Notes: generated by a model not told the origin, from the sequence alone. A DNA stretch of 64,000 nt from Paraburkholderia tropica (GCF_900109265.1 NZ_FNZM01000013.1:62001-126000), one strand, 5' to 3'. Positions 15,261 through 25,679 are shown, counted from the first letter of the stretch. Numbers and translations are program-made.

Positions 15261-18197
15261 TCACTGTGGCGCAAGCCGCTCCGTGCGCTGCGTGCGTGCC
15301 GACTGCAGCGTCTGCCTGAGCGCGGCAAGGCGCTGAAAATCGGGCGCATTCGACGTGCGATCCCACGCCGAATCCTCCAGACCGTCGATCAACGCTGTCG
15401 CGCGCGCCGTCTCGCCCTTGTCGAATTCGTACGTCGCGAGATCGAGCGTGGCGCGCAAGGCCCACAGCGGCGCGCCGTCGGCACGCGCCATCGAGATCGC
15501 CTCGTCGAGCAGACGCCGCCCCGCTTCCTCGCGCCGCGCCACGTCGTCCGGCGGCGTGCCGCGCTGCGCCGCGCGCCGCAATTCCAGCCAGCCGCGCGCG
15601 CGCTGCAACTCGGGCGCGAAGTAACGCTCGCCATTCGCCCGCGCACTCGCAAGCGCTTCGTCGAGCCGCGTGCGCGCTTCCTCGAAACGACCCGCGTGCG
15701 CGAGCGTCTGCGCGTGCAGCACGACGAACGGCGTGACCACGCGCCGGAAACCACGCGACGCAAGCCGCGGCAACGCGTTTTCCAGCCGTTCGAGCGCGAC
15801 GTCCGCATGACCCGCGAGCATGTCGCGCTTCGCCGCCAGACACTCGGTGTAGTCGAGCCAGATCTCCAGCCGATGGCTGGCCGACTGCGAGCGCAGCAGC
15901 GCCAGATAGTTGGCGGCCAACTGCCGCTCGCCGCAATCGAGCGCGATCGGCACGGCCACGCAGGCCAGCACGTGACTCAGCGAGGGCTCCAGTGCATCGC
16001 CGTGAATCAGATCGAGCGTGCTTTCCACGAGCTGCATCGCTTTCGCGGGCTGGCATTGCAGCAGCGCGATGCGCGCGAGCGTGCCGCGCGCGTAGATCAG
16101 CGGATACACCGTGAGCCAGCCGCGCGACGGCGCCGTGGCGCCGAGCGTCGTGAAGGCTTCGACCGTGCGTTCGAGCCGTTCGCGCGCCTGGTCGTGTTCG
16201 CCGCAACAGTGCAGCGAAATAGCGAGTGTCTGTTCGGCCAGCCAGCGGCGCCACGGCGAATCGCAAGCGGCGCTCGCGTGCTGAAAACGCGTGGCGTAAC
16301 GCAGCGACGTGTGAATGTCGCCGCTCGATTGCATGGTGTTCCAGAGACCCCAGAGCGCGTCGGCGGCAAATTCGGCGTCGTCGGCGGCGCGCGCAAGACG
16401 CAGCACGCGTTCCCACAGCGCGACGGCGCGGCCCATGTCATCGCCCACGTGCAGCAGCGAGGTCGCGTAGGCGGCGCACAGCTTCATTTCGCAGACGACA
16501 TCGACGGAGCCCGCGGGCAGCGTGTCGAGCACCGCGAGCGCGCGTTGTGCGCGCTGGCAGCATTCCTGCACGCGCGAGGCGCTGAGCAAGGTGCCGACGA
16601 GCGCGCCTGCGAGCGCGACGCCGAGCACCTTGTCGCCGTCGTCGGAGAAGGCCCAGTCGTAGGCGCTGCGCGCGTCGTCGAGCGAGAGACGCGTGCTCAC
16701 ATCGGCGCCCTCGTGCTCCGTCTGCGCGACGAACGGCCCGCTCTCCTCGATGCGCTTGCGCATATAGCGCACGTGGCGCGTGGCGATGATCTGCGATTCG
16801 CCTTCGTCGCGCAGCTTTTCGAGCGCATAGGCGCGCGTGCTTTCGGTCAGCCGGTAGACCGCGATCGCGCCGCGAAACTCCACATTCAGCAGCGATTTGG
16901 TCGCGAGTTCGGAAAGACTCGACACGATCACCGCGATCGACATGCCGGGCTCGGCCGTCACCGCGCAGACCGCCTCGAAGGTGAACGCGCCCGCGAAGCA
17001 GCCTGAGCGGCGAAACAGAATGCGCGACGCGGCGTCGAGCAGCATGTAGCTCCACTCGAAGGTCGCGCGCAAGGTCTGATGGCGCGGCAAGGTCGAACGC
17101 AATCCGCCCGTCAGCAGATTGAGCCGGTCGTCGAGGCGCGACGCCACGCCTTCCACGCCGAGCGTGGCCACGCGCGCGGCGGCCAGTTCGATGGCGAGCG
17201 GCAGGCCTTCGAGGCGACGGCAGATTTCGGCGACGAGCGCGATGCTCGCCTCGTCGCGCGCACAGTCGGGCGCGAGCGCGCGGGCGCGGCATAGAAACAG
17301 CGCGACCGCGGAATGCGCGAGGATCGCCTCGGTGGATGCGCCGTTGGCCGGCACCGCGAGCGGTTCGAGGCGCAGCACGGATTCGGCCCAGATGTGCAGC
17401 GGCTCGCGGCTCGTCACCAGCAGGCGCGCACCATGATGGCGCGCGACGAGGGTATCGACGAAACCGGCCACGACATCGATCACATGCTCGGCGTTATCGA
17501 GCACGAGCAGACAATTCGACGCTGCAACAGCCTCGCAGATCGCGTCCTCGCACGACACGCCCGGCTCGCCTTGCAGATCGAGCGCCTCCGCGAGCGCGGC
17601 GAACACGGTCTCGCGCGAACTGGCCTTGTTCAGTTCGACGAAGCACACGGCGCGGCCCTGGCGGCGCTGCATTTCGCGCGCGGCGTGACGCGCGAGACAG
17701 GTCTTGCCGATACCGCCCGCGCCGACGATCGTGGTCACCGGCACGTGCTCGAACTGCTCGACGATGCGTGCGATTTCGGTTTCGCGGCCGATCAGCGGCA
17801 CGACGCGCAGCGACGCGAGCGAAGGCAGCGGCGCGGCCTCGCGCACTGCACCGCCTGCGTCCGCACCGGCCGTGCTCGACGCATTCGGCATGTTCGACGC
17901 CGTCGACTGGTTCGGCACGACCAGCACATAGCCGCGCCCCGCCACGGTCTTGATGAGGTCGCGTTCCGCGCCGAGCAGCTTGCGCAGCGCGGCCACGTGC
18001 ACCTGCAGGCGGTTTTCCTCGACGATCGCGCCGGGCCACACGGCGTCCATGATCGCGTCCTTCGAGAGCATCGTATTGTTCGCGCGATACAGCACTTCGA
18101 GCACGTCGAACGCGCGCGCGCCAATGCGCATCACGAGTCCGTCGCGACGGATCTCGCGCTGCTCGAAACTGACCCGCAATGTGCCAATTTGGATCAT
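15261..18197 (-). CDS. Winged-helix/NTPase regulator with TPR-like C-terminus
   Basis: A 978-residue protein in three parts. Residues 1-95 form an OmpR-type DNA-binding winged helix (ARAFDVLEVLYRANNTMLSK, ending in TVAGRGYVLV). Residues about 130-480 form a P-loop NTPase resembling bacterial NB-ARC-type regulators, with Walker A VGAGGIGKTCLARHAA and Walker B LLVLDNAEH. Residues about 500-978 are Ala-rich helical repeats typical of TPR scaffolds. ATP binding and a ligand probably switch the DNA-binding state (family knowledge). The start at the second ATG is chosen because GGAG lies six bases before it. It has no clear target operon and is convergent with the MFS gene. Confidence 0.88.
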   Translation of the reverse strand: MIQIGTLRVSFEQREIRRDGLVMRIGARAFDVLEVLYRANNTMLSKDAIMDAVWPGAIVEENRLQVHVAALRKLLGAERDLIKTVAGRGYVLVVPNQSTASNMPNASSTAGADAGGAVREAAPLPSLASLRVVPLIGRETEIARIVEQFEHVPVTTIVGAGGIGKTCLARHAAREMQRRQGRAVCFVELNKASSRETVFAALAEALDLQGEPGVSCEDAICEAVAASNCLLVLDNAEHVIDVVAGFVDTLVARHHGARLLVTSREPLHIWAESVLRLEPLAVPANGASTEAILAHSAVALFLCRARALAPDCARDEASIALVAEICRRLEGLPLAIELAAARVATLGVEGVASRLDDRLNLLTGGLRSTLPRHQTLRATFEWSYMLLDAASRILFRRSGCFAGAFTFEAVCAVTAEPGMSIAVIVSSLSELATKSLLNVEFRGAIAVYRLTESTRAYALEKLRDEGESQIIATRHVRYMRKRIEESGPFVAQTEHEGADVSTRLSLDDARSAYDWAFSDDGDKVLGVALAGALVGTLLSASRVQECCQRAQRALAVLDTLPAGSVDVVCEMKLCAAYATSLLHVGDDMGRAVALWERVLRLARAADDAEFAADALWGLWNTMQSSGDIHTSLRYATRFQHASAACDSPWRRWLAEQTLAISLHCCGEHDQARERLERTVEAFTTLGATAPSRGWLTVYPLIYARGTLARIALLQCQPAKAMQLVESTLDLIHGDALEPSLSHVLACVAVPIALDCGERQLAANYLALLRSQSASHRLEIWLDYTECLAAKRDMLAGHADVALERLENALPRLASRGFRRVVTPFVVLHAQTLAHAGRFEEARTRLDEALASARANGERYFAPELQRARGWLELRRAAQRGTPPDDVARREEAGRRLLDEAISMARADGAPLWALRATLDLATYEFDKGETARATALIDGLEDSAWDRTSNAPDFQRLAALRQTLQSARTQRTERLAPQ

Positions 18198-18730
18198 GGT
18201 CATCTCCAGGACATATTTGCGTGCTCGCACGTGACCCGACACGCACCTGGTTGAACACCGTCATTCGAAACGCCATTGCCGCCCGGTTTCGAACCCAATA
18301 TCGCGCCTCCTCTCATTGAACGTCGACTGCCCCCTCTATTTTCTGGGGCGAAGTGTAATGATTAGAAATAAAGCCGTCTTGAAGAATAATTCGCGGCATG
18401 CGAGGCGCAACGCGCCGCCGGAGCCGCTTGAAGCCGCCCGGGCGTCGAATTCCGGGGCCAGTGCGCCGGACGATTTTCAGCAGTTGCTGACTCCGGCGAT
18501 TGTGCAAATCATTTCCGGATCGGGTCCAATCCGCAGCCAGACGGGCATTCAGCGATTCCGGAAGCGCCATTCACGCCGCATTGCAGTCGATAAGCACAAG
18601 GCATGGCACGCGTTGCCGCTATTTCTGACCGATGGTATAAATGTCACCTCGATTCTGTCGAACCGGTTACAGCGGTGTTTGATCCGCGCCGTTCAATTCA
18701 TCCGGAGAATCCGGCACGAGGTCACCGTCC
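18198..18730. other. Non-coding stretch between two regulators
   Basis: About 530 bp of lower GC with short open frames on both strands that lack the strong third-position G/C bias of the neighbours, so I call no gene here. It contains the AraC promoter at 18613-18641 and presumably the promoter of the large regulator near 18210-18360. Confidence 0.5.
18613..18641 (+). promoter_or_regulatory. Sigma70-like promoter of the AraC gene
   Basis: TTGCCG at 18613-18618 and TATAAA at 18636-18641 are separated by 17 bases. Transcription would start near 18648, leaving an 80-base leader before the ATG at 18731. Confidence 0.6.
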
Positions 18731-19663
18731 ATGATTTCGCGAGCAATATCAGCGCCGGTCAAGGCCGCGCCCAAAGACAATCTGGGCTGTGTTGCCAGTA
18801 AATTGCGAGTCGATGTCCATGTCGACAACGGGGATATCGCGTTCTACCGCAAATGCATGGCGGAGCCGGACCTCGAACGCATTGCCATGCCGGCCAGCGA
18901 ACGCGGATTTTTGACGGGTATTTCATTAGGCAATGCCCATCGCCGGAAGATATTCCGGGGGGCACGCGCTTTAGACCGGCATTTCGATACCGATTCGATC
19001 TATATCCGCGATTTTTCTGAAGATTATCAGGCGGATATGTATGGCAATTTCGATTTCGTGCTTGTCGAATTGTCACGCCCTTTTCTCGACCGGCTGGCCG
19101 ACGAGCAGAATTTGCCCGCCATCAGCGGCCTGACCTGCGGCGCGCACCAGAAGGACGCGGTGCTCGGCCATCTGGCCCGCGCGCTCGCCGCGAATCTGGA
19201 ACTCGCGGGCGACATCAACACGGTGTTCATCGAACAGGTCGGTCTGGCGATCGGCTCGCACGTCGCGCGCCAGTATGGCGGCTTCAACGCCACGAACGAA
19301 CGCGCCAAGGGCGCGCTCTCGGCGCTCAACGAAGCTCGTGCGAAAGAACTGCTGCTGGAGCGCACGCGCGACGGCGTGTCGATTGCCGACATCGCGCGCG
19401 AGTGCAATCTGTCGCGCGGCTACTTCATCCGCGCGTTTTCGAAATCGACGGGACGCACGCCGCATCAGTGGCTGCTCGAACAGCGCACCGAGCAGGCGCG
19501 CCGGCTCGTCGAACGCACGGCCATGACGCTCTCGGAGATCGCCGCGCAATGCGGTTTCGCCGATCAGAGTCACCTGAGCCGCGTGTTCCTCAAGCTGGTG
19601 GGCGTGTCGCCAGGCGCCTGGCGGCGGCACGCCCTGCGTGCCCCGGATGCTTCTGAGGGTTAA
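18731..19663 (+). CDS. AraC-family transcriptional regulator
   Basis: A 310-residue regulator with two C-terminal helix-turn-helix units (about 212-300: GVSIADIARECNLSRGYFIR, and MTLSEIAAQCGFADQSHLSR) closing with FLKLVGVSPGAWRR. The first 200 residues are a poorly conserved sensing domain without a recognised ligand motif. GAGG lies about ten bases before the ATG. It converges with the RND outer-membrane gene, and the two stop codons share the same TTAA at 19660-19663, so no space is left for a terminator. Confidence 0.9.
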   Translation: MISRAISAPVKAAPKDNLGCVASKLRVDVHVDNGDIAFYRKCMAEPDLERIAMPASERGFLTGISLGNAHRRKIFRGARALDRHFDTDSIYIRDFSEDYQADMYGNFDFVLVELSRPFLDRLADEQNLPAISGLTCGAHQKDAVLGHLARALAANLELAGDINTVFIEQVGLAIGSHVARQYGGFNATNERAKGALSALNEARAKELLLERTRDGVSIADIARECNLSRGYFIRAFSKSTGRTPHQWLLEQRTEQARRLVERTAMTLSEIAAQCGFADQSHLSRVFLKLVGVSPGAWRRHALRAPDASEG

Positions 19664-21195
19664 CGTACCGCAGTCGCCGCGGATGCCGCCGACGCTGAAG
19701 ACGCCGCGTTCGACGTTTCCATCGCCGTGCGATCCGAGTCGGCATTGCGCGGCGCGTCGCCGGTCTGCGCAATCCAGCCACCGCCCAGATACTGATACAG
19801 ATCCACGAGATTCGTGAGTCGGCTCAGATTCGCGCTGATCAGCGATTGCTGCGCGGAATACAGATCGGTCTGCGCGCTCAGCACCGAGAGGTAGCTGTCC
19901 ACGCCGTTGCGATAACGCAGATCGGACAGCGTGTAACGGCGCTGCTCGCTTTCGGTGTACGCGCGCAGATCGCTGATCTGCGTATCGTACGTGCCGCGCG
20001 CGGCGAGCCCGTCCGCCACTTCGCGGAACGCCGTCTGAATCGCCTTCTCGTACGCCGCCACGTCCTCGTCTTTTTCGAGCTTCGCCACGTCGAGGCTGGC
20101 CTTGTTCGCGCCGCCTTCGAAAATCGGCATCGTGATGGTCGGCCCGAAATCCCACGCAAGCTGGCCCGGCTTGAACAGCGAGCCGAGGCTCGCGCTCGCG
20201 TAACCGAACTGCCCCGTCAAACTGATGCTCGGAAAGAACGCCGCACGCGCCGCGCCGATGTTGGCGTTGGCGGCCTTGAGCGTTTCCTCGGCTTCGAGAA
20301 TGTCGGGGCGACGCGTGAGCAGATCGCTGGGCAGGCCCGCCGGAATGTCGGCGAGCAGCGCCTGCGAATCGAGCGGCAGACCCTCAGGCAGATCGGCGGG
20401 CAACGGCGCGCCCACCAGCAGCACGAGCGCGTTTTCCGCCTGCGCGCGCAGACGCACTTCGCTCTCGTAGTTCGCATGCGCCTGCTGCACCACGCCCGCC
20501 GCTTCACGCAGATCGAGTTCCGAACCGGTGCCGGTGTCGAATTCCGTCTTCGTCAGCTCGTACGATTTCTGCGCGGCGTCGAGCGTCTGCTTCGTGACCT
20601 TCATCGTGTCGTCGTAGGCGAGCATCGTCAGATACTGATCGGCGACTTCGGAGACCAACGTGATCTCCGCCGCCTTGCGCGCCTGCGCCGTCGACAGATA
20701 GGTGTGCAGCGCCTCGTTCGAGAGGCTGCGCACCTTGCCGAAGAAGTCGAGCTCCCACGACGCGCCCGCAGCCGCGTCGTAATCGCTCGCGACCGTCGCG
20801 CGGCCCACGTACGAGAGGTCGGCCGGCGTGCGGGTGCGCGTGCCGGTGCCGGTCACGGAGACCGTCGGCATCAGGTTGGCGCGCTCGATGCGGTACTGCG
20901 CGCGCGCCTGCGCAACCTTCAGCACGGAGACACGCAGATCGCGGTTGTTCTGCAGCGCCAGCTCGATGAGCCTCTGCAGGCGCGGGTCCTTGAAGAAGTC
21001 GCGCCAGCCGATGTCGGCGGCCGAATGACCCTGCGCGCTGCGCGCGTCGGCACCCGGCTGGCTGTCGTAGGCCGGACCCGTGGGATAGGCCGCCGACACC
21101 GGCGCGGCGGGTTGCGTGTAGTGCGGCTCCAGCGTGCAGGCGGCGCTCAGGAACGCCGCCGCCACGCCGAGCGCGGTCAGCGAGAGCTTATTCAT
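19660..21195 (-). CDS. RND efflux outer-membrane channel lipoprotein (OprM/NodT family)
   Basis: A 511-residue TolC-like channel subunit. The lipoprotein signal is seen (LSAAC, lipidated Cys near residue 20). The two OEP halves follow, each with long helical segments (YRIERANLMPTVSVTGTGT and GAARAAFFPSISLTGQFGYA). The protein links the inner-membrane pump to the outside. The ATG overlaps the end of the pump gene (ATGAATAAG contains its TAA), so translation is coupled. The C-terminus is Ala/Ser-rich. Confidence 0.93.
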   Translation of the reverse strand: MNKLSLTALGVAAAFLSAACTLEPHYTQPAAPVSAAYPTGPAYDSQPGADARSAQGHSAADIGWRDFFKDPRLQRLIELALQNNRDLRVSVLKVAQARAQYRIERANLMPTVSVTGTGTRTRTPADLSYVGRATVASDYDAAAGASWELDFFGKVRSLSNEALHTYLSTAQARKAAEITLVSEVADQYLTMLAYDDTMKVTKQTLDAAQKSYELTKTEFDTGTGSELDLREAAGVVQQAHANYESEVRLRAQAENALVLLVGAPLPADLPEGLPLDSQALLADIPAGLPSDLLTRRPDILEAEETLKAANANIGAARAAFFPSISLTGQFGYASASLGSLFKPGQLAWDFGPTITMPIFEGGANKASLDVAKLEKDEDVAAYEKAIQTAFREVADGLAARGTYDTQISDLRAYTESEQRRYTLSDLRYRNGVDSYLSVLSAQTDLYSAQQSLISANLSRLTNLVDLYQYLGGGWIAQTGDAPRNADSDRTAMETSNAASSASAASAATAVR

Positions 21196-24100
21196 CGTGG
21201 CTCTCCTGCCTGCCGTGAGCCGCATCGGTGCCGCTCTGCGGGTTGTCTTCGGAGCGGCTGAATTTCGATCGAATGACCACATAGAACATCGGAATCATGA
21301 AAATGGCGAGGAACGTGGCCGTGAACATGCCGCCGATCACGCCGGTGCCGATCGCGTGCTGGCTCGCCGAGCCCGCGCCGTTGCTGATCGACAGCGGCAG
21401 CACGCCGAGCACGAAGGCCATCGACGTCATCAGGATCGGGCGCAGACGCAGACGCGCGGCTTCGATCGCCGCCGCCACCGCGGTCATGCCCTGCTGCTCC
21501 TGCAGTTCGCGCGCGAACTCGACGATCAGAATGGCGTTCTTCGCGGACAGACCCACGGTGGTCAACAGCCCCACCTGGAAGAACACGTCGTTTTCGAGGC
21601 CGCGTAGCGTCACCGCGAGCAGTGCGCCGATCACGCCAAGCGGCACCACCAGAATCACCGCGAACGGAATCGACCAGCTTTCATACAGCGCGGCGAGACA
21701 CAGGAACACCACGATGATCGAAATCGCGTAGAGCAGCGGCGCCTGCGAGCCCGATTGCAGTTCCTGGAACGACAGACCCGTCCACGAATAGCCGATGCCC
21801 GCCGGCAGTTTCGCCGCCAGTTGCTCCATCGCGCTCATCGCCTGGCCGGTCGACTTGCCTGCCGCCGCCTGGCCCTGGATTTCGAGCGACGAAATGCCGT
21901 TGTAGCGTTCGAGCTTCGGCGAACCGAACGTCCACTTGCCCGTGGCGAACGAGGTGAACGGCACCATCGTGCCGCTCGTGCCGCGCACGTACCACTTGCC
22001 CAGATCGTCCGGGTTCATGCGGAACGGGCCGTCGGCCTGCACGTAGACGCGCTTGATCCGGCCGTCGGTGTCGAGGAAGTTGTTGATGTACTTCGAGCCC
22101 CACGCGATCGAGAACGTATCGTCGATGTCGGCGGCGGCGACACCCATCGCCTGAGCCTTCTCGCGATCGATATCGACCTTGTACTGCGGCGTATCGTTCA
22201 GGCCGTTCGGACGCACGAGCGCCAGCGACGGATCCTTCGCCGCCATGCCGAGCAGCTGATTGCGCGCGGCCATCAGCTTCTCGTGACCGAGCGATGCGTT
22301 GTCGGTCAGTTCGAAGTCGAAGCCCGACGCGGTGCCGAGTTCGGGAATCGACGGCGGATTGATCGGGATGATCATCGCGTCCTTGTCGCCCGCGAAGTGC
22401 GCGAACACGCGGCCCACCAGCGCCTGCACCTTCTCGTTCGACGCGCGGCGCTTGTCGAAGTCCTTCATCTGCACGAACACCATGCCGGAGTTCTGGCCGC
22501 GGCCCGCGAAGTTGAAGCCGTTCACCGTGAACACCGACTCGACGATGTTCTTCTCGTCAGTCAGCAGATAGTCGGTGACCGCCTTGAGCGAGCGCGCCGT
22601 GATTTCCTGGGTCGAGCCCGCCGGCGTCTGCACCTGCACGTACATCGTGCCCTGATCTTCATCGGGCAGGAACGACTTCGGCAGACGCACGAACAGGAAG
22701 CCCACCGCGACGATCACGCCCAGATAGATCACGAACCAGCGCGACGAACGGCGGATCACATGCTGCACGCCGCTGTGATACTTGTCGCGGCTCTTGTCGA
22801 AGTTGCGGTTGAACCAGCCGAAGAAACCCGTCTTCGCTTCGTGATGGCCCTGCGGAATCGGCTTGAGGATGGTCGCGCACAAGGCGGGCGTGAGAATCAG
22901 CGCGCAGAGCACCGAGAGCACCATCGCGGCCACGATCGTCAGCGAGAACTGACGATAGATCGCGCCGACCGAGCCGCCCGAGAACGCCACCGGCACGAAC
23001 ACGGCCGAGAGCACGAGCGCCACGCCGACGAGTGCGCCGGTGATCTGGCCCATCGCCTTGCGCGTGGCTTCCTTCGGCGGCAAACCTTCTTCCGCCATCA
23101 CGCGCTCGACGTTTTCGACCACCACGATCGCGTCGTCCACCAGCAGACCGATGGCGAGCACGAGCCCGAACATCGAGAGCGTGTTGATCGAGAAGCCCGC
23201 CGCCGACATCACCGCGAACGTGCCCAGCAGCACCACCGGCACGGCGATCGTCGGGATCAGCGTGGCGCGCAGATTCTGCAGGAACAGATACATCACGAGG
23301 AACACCAGCACGATGCCTTCGAGCAGCGTCTTGACCACTTCCTCGATCGACAGACGCACGAACGGCGTGGTGTCGTACGGATACTTCACGATGAGGCCGT
23401 GCGGGAAGTTCTTCGACAGTTCCGCGAGCTTCGCGCGCACCAGCTGCTCGGTTTGCAGCGCGTTCGCACCGGTCGCGAGCTGAATGCCGAAGCCCGCTGC
23501 GGGCGCGCCGTTGTACTTGGTGTCGAAGTTGTAGTTCTCGCCGCCCAGCTCGATGCGCGCCACGTCTTTCAGGCGCACCTGCGAACCATCCTGGTTCACC
23601 TTGAGCAGCACGTTGCCGAACTCCTCGGGCGTGCGAAGGAAGGACGCTTCCGTGATGGTCGCCTGCATCGCCTGGCCCTTCACGGACGGCGTGCCGCCGA
23701 TCGAACCGGCCGCCACCTGCACGTTCTGGTTCGTGATGGCCGTTTCCACGTCCACCGGCGTCAGCGCGTACTGGTTGAGCTTGTCGGCGTTGAGCCACAC
23801 GCGCATCGAGAACTGCGTGCCGAACAGCGTGACCGTGCCGACGCCGTCGACGCGGCTCAGCGGATCCTCGATGTGCGACGCCACGTAGTTCGAGAGGTCG
23901 TAGCGGTCCATGCTGCCGTCTTGCGAGACGAACGCCATCACCATCAGGAAGCTGTTGCTGGACTTCGTGACCTTGATGCCCGCTTCCTGGACGACGGTCG
24001 GCAGCACCGGCGTGGCGAGTTGCAGCTTGTTCTGCACCTGCACCTGCGCGATGTCGGGATTGGTGCCCGCCGCGAAGGTCAGCGTGATGGTGGCCGCGCC

Positions 24101-24355
24101 CGAATCGTCGGACGTCGACGACATGTACAGCAGATGGTCGAGACCGCTCATCTGCTGCTCGATCACCTGCGTCACGGTGTCTTCGACGGTCTTGGCCGAT
24201 GCGCCCGCGTAGCTCGCGCTAATCTGGATGGAAGGCGGCGCGATGGTCGGATACTGCGCCACCGGCAAGGAAAAGATGGAGGCCACCCCCGCCATCATCA
24301 GGATGATCGCGATCACCCAGGCGAAGATGGGCCTGTCTATGAAAAATCGAGCCAT
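21188..24355 (-). CDS. RND multidrug efflux permease (HAE1, AcrB/MexB type)
   Basis: A 1055-residue inner-membrane pump of normal length with twelve membrane helices and two large periplasmic loops. Visible hallmarks are MARFFIDRPIFAWVIAIILM at the N-terminus, GLLVDDAIVVVENVER in helix 4 (the proton-relay Asp pair), and KNAILIVEFARELQEQ in the second half. AcrB-type pumps export drugs, solvents and signals using proton flow. It lies 13 bp after the adaptor gene and overlaps the outer-membrane gene, giving a complete three-part efflux operon. Confidence 0.95.
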   Translation of the reverse strand: MARFFIDRPIFAWVIAIILMMAGVASIFSLPVAQYPTIAPPSIQISASYAGASAKTVEDTVTQVIEQQMSGLDHLLYMSSTSDDSGAATITLTFAAGTNPDIAQVQVQNKLQLATPVLPTVVQEAGIKVTKSSNSFLMVMAFVSQDGSMDRYDLSNYVASHIEDPLSRVDGVGTVTLFGTQFSMRVWLNADKLNQYALTPVDVETAITNQNVQVAAGSIGGTPSVKGQAMQATITEASFLRTPEEFGNVLLKVNQDGSQVRLKDVARIELGGENYNFDTKYNGAPAAGFGIQLATGANALQTEQLVRAKLAELSKNFPHGLIVKYPYDTTPFVRLSIEEVVKTLLEGIVLVFLVMYLFLQNLRATLIPTIAVPVVLLGTFAVMSAAGFSINTLSMFGLVLAIGLLVDDAIVVVENVERVMAEEGLPPKEATRKAMGQITGALVGVALVLSAVFVPVAFSGGSVGAIYRQFSLTIVAAMVLSVLCALILTPALCATILKPIPQGHHEAKTGFFGWFNRNFDKSRDKYHSGVQHVIRRSSRWFVIYLGVIVAVGFLFVRLPKSFLPDEDQGTMYVQVQTPAGSTQEITARSLKAVTDYLLTDEKNIVESVFTVNGFNFAGRGQNSGMVFVQMKDFDKRRASNEKVQALVGRVFAHFAGDKDAMIIPINPPSIPELGTASGFDFELTDNASLGHEKLMAARNQLLGMAAKDPSLALVRPNGLNDTPQYKVDIDREKAQAMGVAAADIDDTFSIAWGSKYINNFLDTDGRIKRVYVQADGPFRMNPDDLGKWYVRGTSGTMVPFTSFATGKWTFGSPKLERYNGISSLEIQGQAAAGKSTGQAMSAMEQLAAKLPAGIGYSWTGLSFQELQSGSQAPLLYAISIIVVFLCLAALYESWSIPFAVILVVPLGVIGALLAVTLRGLENDVFFQVGLLTTVGLSAKNAILIVEFARELQEQQGMTAVAAAIEAARLRLRPILMTSMAFVLGVLPLSISNGAGSASQHAIGTGVIGGMFTATFLAIFMIPMFYVVIRSKFSRSEDNPQSGTDAAHGRQESHDE

Positions 24356-24368
24356 TTAACGCGTCACC

Positions 24369-25646
24369 TCACACTGCGCCAGCGGACGCCGCTGCGGGCG
24401 AGGAAGCCGAAGCCGAAGCCGCTGCCGAATCCGAAGCAGCGTCGGCGGCGGCAGCCGTCGCCGAAACCGGCGTCGCGCCCTGATCGACGGCGTGCACGTT
24501 CTGACCCGGCTGCACCTTCATGCCGCCCGACACGACCACGCGATCGCCCACGTTGAGCCCCTTCTCGATGATCCAGTTGTTATCCGTCACGCCGCCCGTG
24601 GTGAGCTGGCGCAGTTCGATCTGGTCCTTCGCGTTGACGACGAGCGCCGTCGGGTTGCCCTTCTGGTCGTGCTGCACAGCGGCTTCGGGCAGCAGCACGG
24701 CCTGCTCGTTGAAGCCTTCGTCGATGCGCGCGCGCACGTACATGCCCGGCAGCAGCACGTCGTGCGGATTGTCGAAAGTCGCACGCACGGTGACCGAGCC
24801 GGTCGTCTGATCGACGGTCACGTCGGAGAATTCGAGGTGGCCCGTGCCCTTGTAGGGCTGGCCGTCTTCGAGCACCAGTTGCACCTTCGCGGCGTGCGGG
24901 CCGGTCAGCGTGATCTTGCCGTCGGCGGCGGCGCGGCGCAGCTTCAGACCGTCGACGCTCGATTGCGTCAGGTCCACGTACACCGGATCCATCTGCTGCA
25001 CGGTCGCGAGTTCGGTCGCGCCGCTCGACTGCACGTACGCGCCCGGCGTCACCGACGACTTGCCGATGCGGCCCGTGATCGGCGAATAGACGGTCGTATA
25101 GCTCAGGTTGATCTTCGCGGTTTCCACGCTCGCGGCGTCGGCTTCGACATCGGCTTGCGCTTCGTCCGTGGCGGCCACGGCGTTGTCGTAATCCTGCTTG
25201 CTGACCGCGTTGGCCGCGACCAGCACCTTGTAGCGATCGGATTGCGCCTTCGCGGCGACCAGCGTCGCGCGGGCCTTCGCGAGCGCGGCCTTGGCGTTGT
25301 CGAGCGTCGCCACATAGGGCGCCGGATCGATCTGATAGAGCAGCTGGCCGGCCTTCACCTCGCTGCCTTCGACGAAGGTGCGCTTGAGCAGGATGCCGGT
25401 GGCGCGCGCCTGCACTTCGGCGACGAGATGCGCGCTCACGCGGCCCGGCAGATCGACCGTCACGGGCACGGCAGTCGTCTGCACGCGCATCACGTTGACT
25501 TCCGGCGTGGCGGAGGCCGCTTGTTGCGGTTTATCGGAGCAGCCTGCGAGGCCGATGGCGGCGCAGATCACCGCGCACTGCGCGGCGAGCGTACGGAGTG
25601 ACGGCGTTCCCGGTGTGATGGCGTAGTTTCCTGAGTGTCTTGTCAT
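24369..25646 (-). CDS. RND efflux periplasmic adaptor (AcrA/MexA type) lipoprotein
   Basis: A 425-residue membrane-fusion protein. Residues 1-36 form a lipoprotein signal (LAGC). A split lipoyl domain is visible (SAHLVAEVQARATGILLKRT and SYTTVYSPITGRIGKSSVTP) with a helical hairpin between the halves, then beta-barrel and membrane-proximal domains. The tail (about 385-425) is a low-complexity Ala/Ser stretch. No good ribosome binding site is seen. A perfect 7-bp hairpin (25662-25679) lies 16 bases upstream of the ATG. Confidence 0.93.
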   Translation of the reverse strand: MTRHSGNYAITPGTPSLRTLAAQCAVICAAIGLAGCSDKPQQAASATPEVNVMRVQTTAVPVTVDLPGRVSAHLVAEVQARATGILLKRTFVEGSEVKAGQLLYQIDPAPYVATLDNAKAALAKARATLVAAKAQSDRYKVLVAANAVSKQDYDNAVAATDEAQADVEADAASVETAKINLSYTTVYSPITGRIGKSSVTPGAYVQSSGATELATVQQMDPVYVDLTQSSVDGLKLRRAAADGKITLTGPHAAKVQLVLEDGQPYKGTGHLEFSDVTVDQTTGSVTVRATFDNPHDVLLPGMYVRARIDEGFNEQAVLLPEAAVQHDQKGNPTALVVNAKDQIELRQLTTGGVTDNNWIIEKGLNVGDRVVVSGGMKVQPGQNVHAVDQGATPVSATAAAADAASDSAAASASASSPAAASAGAV

Positions 25647-25661
25647 ATTCGCTAGAGGCGC

Positions 25662-25679
25662 GCCGGGCCCATGCCCGGC
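25662..25679 (-). other. Leader hairpin of the efflux operon
   Basis: GCCGGGC, four bases, GCCCGGC. It falls in the untranslated leader just upstream of the adaptor start codon and could affect ribosome entry. Confidence 0.4.

Noticed and set aside
18316..18801. A 161-codon frame before the AraC gene
   Set aside because: Non-ATG start, weak codon bias, no ribosome site; a good promoter for the AraC gene lies inside it.
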